From: Krasilnikovozyma curviuscula | Lineage: Eukaryota > Basidiomycota > Tremellomycetes > Cystofilobasidiales > Mrakiaceae | Length of the DNA stretch: 64,000 nucleotides | Assembly: GCA_014825775.1 (NCBI GenBank) | Contig: MVAQ01000004.1 | Coordinates: 62,001-126,000 of the forward strand | Direction of reading: 5' to 3' | In this document: positions 59,917-64,000 of the stretch, piece by piece | How positions within the stretch are numbered: position 1 is the first letter of the stretch | Layout: every line of letters begins with the position of its first letter | Position numbers and translations under genes: made by a program | The notes under the pieces: model-generated | The model's input: only the letters and a program-made list of their open reading frames with translations | Database searches by the model: none | Told to the model about the DNA's origin: nothing

Positions 59917-62900
59917 ATGGCTGAAGACACATCCCCCCAGTCGTCAAATGAAGCAGGAGGCTCTGGCAGGAGCAGCGGTGGGAACATAATGAACAAGGAG
60001 GAGAAAGCACCCGTCCTCAAGAGAGGGACGGCATGCGCTGTAAGTTTACGGTTCCTCATTCTCCACTCCTTTGCTACTTGTTTCAGTTATATTCAACTGA
60101 TTGCTGTATGTCATATCTCTGTAGAATTGTAGAAAACGCAAAATGAAATGGTGAGTGCTTCCGACTGCTAGTTCCAGTAACTCGGTGGACTCAATTTTGT
60201 TTCCCTTTTGCTGGATTTTGTTATGCTTCCTGTGTTGTAGTGATGCTGGAAAACCTGGGTGTGAGAACTGTAGGAAAGTACGTTGGATCGTTATCTGTCT
60301 GCTTCCTGTCGACTAAAAAGGTTCACAGGAACTCGAATATTCCGCGTGCTGATGAAACTTGCAATGCCCTTTTCTCTGTTTCTCTGTTCATAGAGTCGCA
60401 TGGAGTGCGAATACGTCATACTGAAGCCAAAAAGTAGGGTCACTGTGCTCGAGCAGAAGATAGGTGCGTCAAGCGTCAGGAAGCCCTGGTAGCAAACTCC
60501 GTAGCTAACGGGTTGTGTTTACCTTTACCACAGCTGACCTAGAGTCGCTGTTGTTGAGACATGACAAAAAACCATCGCTCTCCTCAGAATCCCTTGCTGG
60601 TGGAAATAATCACGGAACCTCTTCTTCATGGCCATACCCGAGTCAGACATATTCCGCAACAAGTACTGCACCTGTTCCAAACGACTTCAACGCAGTGATG
60701 GCTGATTTCCAACCCTCCAACGAACTTGAAAACATCGCCTTTCAGCCAGACTTTGCCAACCAAGTGAAGGTGGAGCCTACCGGCAACAGCATTTTCGAAG
60801 CAGAACAGAATGCGATCTCACCGCCTTGGTTCTTGGATTCAAGTTTTCCTATCAAATCATTGAACTCAAAACCATTAGCTCAGCGGCCGCAAGTTTCTCC
60901 TCCACTTTCTCAACCCCCCAATCAACCAGCATTCTCCTTCTCCCAGTTCATCCCTACCGACAGTCCGACGTCTCCCCCATCCGCAAACCCATTTGCCACT
61001 AGTACAGGCCCTCCATTGCTCAGTGATATGCTTAAGTTCAACACCAGCAATCCGGGTCAGCCTGATATCCCGCAGCCACCCGTTGACAATAAGGACCCAG
61101 CGCTCTTCGTCAGCAAGGAGAATGTTCAGAGACTCACGTCAACCCCCGAGACGGAAGCGAACATCGACATTGAGAACTTACCGAACGATCTGAGAGACCA
61201 TCTAATTCAGTTATTCTTGAAGCGACGGAGGCAGCTCGGTGGCCTCAATATACACTTACCTCGGTTTTTGGCTTCATTGGATGGTCCGGATGACTCAAAA
61301 CCACATCCAGCCCTTCTTCACGCTATTGTATGTCTTTTTATAACTAATACAGATACGATCTGTCCTCACACCTCCTGCCTTCCAAAAGTACTGCACTAGC
61401 TCCCGTCTATCGCCCCTGGAATACGTCAGAAAACTCGAACATGCGTTTCTCACTTCGACAAAGAAGAAGATTGACCAAGGACTCGTCCAGTGTGATAGAC
61501 TGATCAACGTCACTCAAGCGAGTGTGATTCTCTGCTTATACTACACCTCCCTTGGAATATACCCTCTTGCCTTCCAACGTGAGTTCGTTTTTTGGTCTTT
61601 GCAGAGTCCAGGTAGTTTCCTTTTTCTGATTTTTTTTAACAACCAATACAGAATCTGGCATTAGTATGAAGCTTATCAGCTGTTGTGGCCTCAACAGGAT
61701 ATCGTCTCCTGTGTGGAAAGCTCCTGAATCCGACAGGAAATTTAGCGGTCGTGGTCCACTTGCCATCAAGAACATCAACGTCATGACATCGCTGGTGAGA
61801 AAGAGGGCAAATCTGGTCCCGGATGCCAAAGATTCTATCGAGCTTTATGAAAGGATGGCCACTTTCTGGTTAGCTTATTCTTCAGGTGAGTCTTGTCGCC
61901 GTTTGAGTTCAGTTTCGACTTTCTAAACCAGGGTTGGTTTCTCGCAGATCGAATCTCAAGTACCATCACTGGTTGGAGTGTTTCCATTGCAGATGAAGAC
62001 ATTGAAACACCCTTCTTGCAGTCATTGGAGAAGTTTGAACGGGGTGAAGTTACCGAGGACGACAGAAGGGGAATCTACGAGCTCTTCCATCGTAAAGGAC
62101 CAGTTAACCGTCCAGAAGACTACCCTGGAACTTTGATGCCCAAAGCACTCTGTTTGCTCCATCGCGTCTCCACCTTCTACGGTGAGCGCTCCTTTTTAAG
62201 CTCTGCTTGCTCTCATCGGGCTTCTCACAATTGCCTCCCTACCTATTCTGTTCTAGACCCTTTCTGCCTACCATCGTGTAGGGAAGATTATTTTAACAGA
62301 CCAGCTGCATCGAGTCCACATAGCAGCTTGTCCTCCAGCTCCCACTCTCCTGGGACCTCGACCTCAAACAACGGCCCCTTCCCACCTCCACCATCAGAAA
62401 TCGTCGAGATGCGTGAAATCATCAACGAGTTCATCGCTACTCTCCCAGCTCAGTTCAAGGATCCTTCAGCCGCAATTGTCGGTGGCATTCCATCCTTTGC
62501 ATTTGACGACACTCCCCATGATGCCATCTATGACCAGCTAAACAGACCATCCATTGGTATCAGTCCAGCGTGAGTTCAGTTAGACTATTTTTACCGTTGT
62601 TTCTTGTCTGACTCTACCCCGGTTTTATCGGTTAAGAACCGTTACACTACACACTGTTGGTTTTCTTCCCAATTCTGTCTCATTGGCTATTGCTCACTTG
62701 ATACTGTCTGTTCTTTGCTAGATTCTTTACTGCATTCTCCAACTTCTCTGGTCTGACGATATGCTAGCATCTTGGAATCAAGACACATCAACGGGTAATG
62801 CTCTAAAAGCTGCTCGAGGTGTGGTTGCGCTTATCAATTCGGTTTCCCAAATCGATTGTGAGTGGGCACTGTCTAAGGTCGAAGCAGTAGACCTACACTC

Positions 62901-63335
62901 ACCATATATATTTCTAGTCTCTGAGTTTGATATGATTTTGGCGCCGTTGTGGACACTTACTTCTCGTCAGCTTTTGCGTGAGGCTCGTGAGTAGAGAAGT
63001 ACACAATTGTGCGATTTCTATACTTAAAATTCCTTTTTATTGTCCACTTTCCTATTCCAGAGCGTCAAGTCAGAACAGGAGAAGATACCTCACTAATTGA
63101 AATCGAGATCGAGGTCGTCCTTTTGGCATTGAAGCGTCTTGGCCAACTTTTTGATATCGGCAACTCTCAAGCAACCTTCATCAAAACTCTCTCTGACTTC
63201 ACAGCTATGACGCTGGATGATACCGTCGATCCTGGCGAAATCCCGAATTGTGCGTGCCAAATGGCTATCAATGCTCTGAAGGAGGGTGTTGTTGACGAGT
63301 CTTCTGCAGCCACTTACCAGAAGTTCTATTCATAA
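59917..63335 (+). CDS. Zn2Cys6 transcription factor
   Basis: The DNA-binding cluster reads CANCRKRKMKC, then DAGKPGCENCRKSRMEC: spacing C-x2-C-x6-C-x6-C-x2-C-x6-C. It is spread over four exons, including 26-nt (60125-60150) and 37-nt (60241-60277) exons. A coiled-coil linker follows (VTVLEQKIADLESLLLRH), then a long Ser/Pro-rich region. The fungal-specific regulatory domain includes LVPDAKDSIELYERMATFWL, AYSSDRISSTITGWSVSIAD and EDIETPFLQSLEKF. Target genes cannot be told from sequence. Start ATG 59917 (MAEDTSPQSSNEAGG); C-terminus TYQKFYS with TAA at 63333-63335. No functionally linked neighbour suggests a cluster. Confidence 0.85.
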
Positions 63336-63569
63336 GTACTATGGGATCATAGGAGCTACTAAAGCGCAATATATTCGGGTTTGTCTTTATAATGTTGGAA
63401 AAGCGTAGATCTTGCCTGAAACTAACGAGGGATAGCCTGCAGTCACACAAATCTTTGATATAAACACGAGTGAGATGAACTGTGTATTACATACATATAT
63501 AACAACGCTGCAGCAAGAGCATCATCAAGATCTCTCCGGCTTAACCTTTCCAGTCGAGTCGACGTCACA

Positions 63570-63936
63570 TCACCAGCAGTCCACAACTCGTTCCTTCAAA
63601 ACTCCTCGTTCTGGGGGACGAATCACCATATCGGAATTCCTATCACAGCTTCTTTCTACATAGTACCATATCTCTCCTTGGCCTGTTGAAGCTGTGGGTG
63701 TCGGGATGGTGCTGTTGCTTGGAGCAGAAGACGAGAAGGTGGACGAGGTTGAGGATGACGGGGAATGAGAGATGAAGTGAGCTGTAGGATGGGATGCTGT
63801 TTTTGTATACTTTTCTAGTAACTGGGATGGAATGGTATGTGCGATGGGTTGCGATGAACTCCTTTGACGACCAAGGGCAAGGATCGGTGCAGGAAGGTTG
63901 GGAAGAGGATGTTTGGGATGATCTCGAGACGCAGGT
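63570..63936 (-). CDS. 3'-terminal exon of an unrecognised gene (5' part outside window)
   Basis: Open minus-strand frame of about 121 codons from the acceptor ggatcctacag (exon from 63936) to TGA at 63570-63572. It lacks an early ATG, so start-based ORF calling misses it. Translation is Ser/Pro/Thr-rich (HPKHPLPNLPAPILALGRQ; SSSTSSTFSSSAPSNSTIP) and ends with a more structured stretch (GEIWYYVERSCDRNSDMVIR and ERGVLKERVVDCW). Upstream exons would lie beyond position 64000. No family recognised. Confidence 0.45.
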
Positions 63937-64000
63937 CTGTAGGATCCAAGTAAAGGAATCAGATGAAAATGGTATCAGATAACCAATTGTTGTCTATAAA

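Overview
The window reads as nuclear DNA of a basidiomycete yeast, most likely a tremellomycete (Cryptococcus/Kwoniella-like). Genes are dense and lie on both strands. Nearly every one is broken by many short introns of about 50-90 nt with GTGAGT/GTAAGT-type donors. Several gene contents also fit: a fused siroheme synthase, a bifunctional tryptophan synthase, a FYVE-type RhoGEF, a carbohydrate-esterase-9-like amidohydrolase and a nucleobindin-like EF-hand protein. I see no transposon, virus, CRISPR or bacterial operon. Species placement is inference; all family names come from reading motifs, not from searches.

Layout. Left third (1-22145) is almost entirely minus strand: a partial alpha-arrestin, a DUF1776 protein, mitochondrial ribosomal protein mL38, a Pil1/Lsp1-like eisosome protein, an M20 carboxypeptidase S, an intron-containing tRNA-Ser(UGA), siroheme synthase, a membrane-anchored amidohydrolase, an Ssp120/nucleobindin-like protein and a small helical protein. 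Middle (22428-41909): RIB7, FGD-like RhoGEF (plus), elongin C (minus), then CobW-type GTPase, REX-type exonuclease, D-2-hydroxyacid dehydrogenase, HOOK protein and TRP5 (all plus). Right (42345-63335, all plus): a secreted expansin-like protein with acidic repeats, a SCYL2 pseudokinase, a secreted Thr-rich protein, a SurE nucleotidase, an RbAp48/HAT2 WD protein, two tandem paralogous tail-anchored proteins, SCD6/LSM14 and a Zn2Cys6 factor. A minus-strand gene enters from the right edge.

Most genes are single-copy housekeeping functions with no sign of a metabolic cluster. Trafficking and ubiquitin themes recur: arrestin, eisosome, SCYL2 with NPF motifs, FYVE-GEF, HOOK, elongin C, and two small membrane proteins with PPxY (Rsp5-type) motifs. 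The least familiar items are (i) the tandem PPxY tail-anchored pair with identical intron layout, (ii) the expansin-like protein with five exact 8-residue acidic repeats next to a Kex2-type site, (iii) the inferred 3-nt micro-exon in elongin C, and (iv) small genes or exons that simple ORF calling misses (21683-22145, 63570-63936). Exon borders were placed by eye from splice consensus and frame; end exons are the least certain parts.
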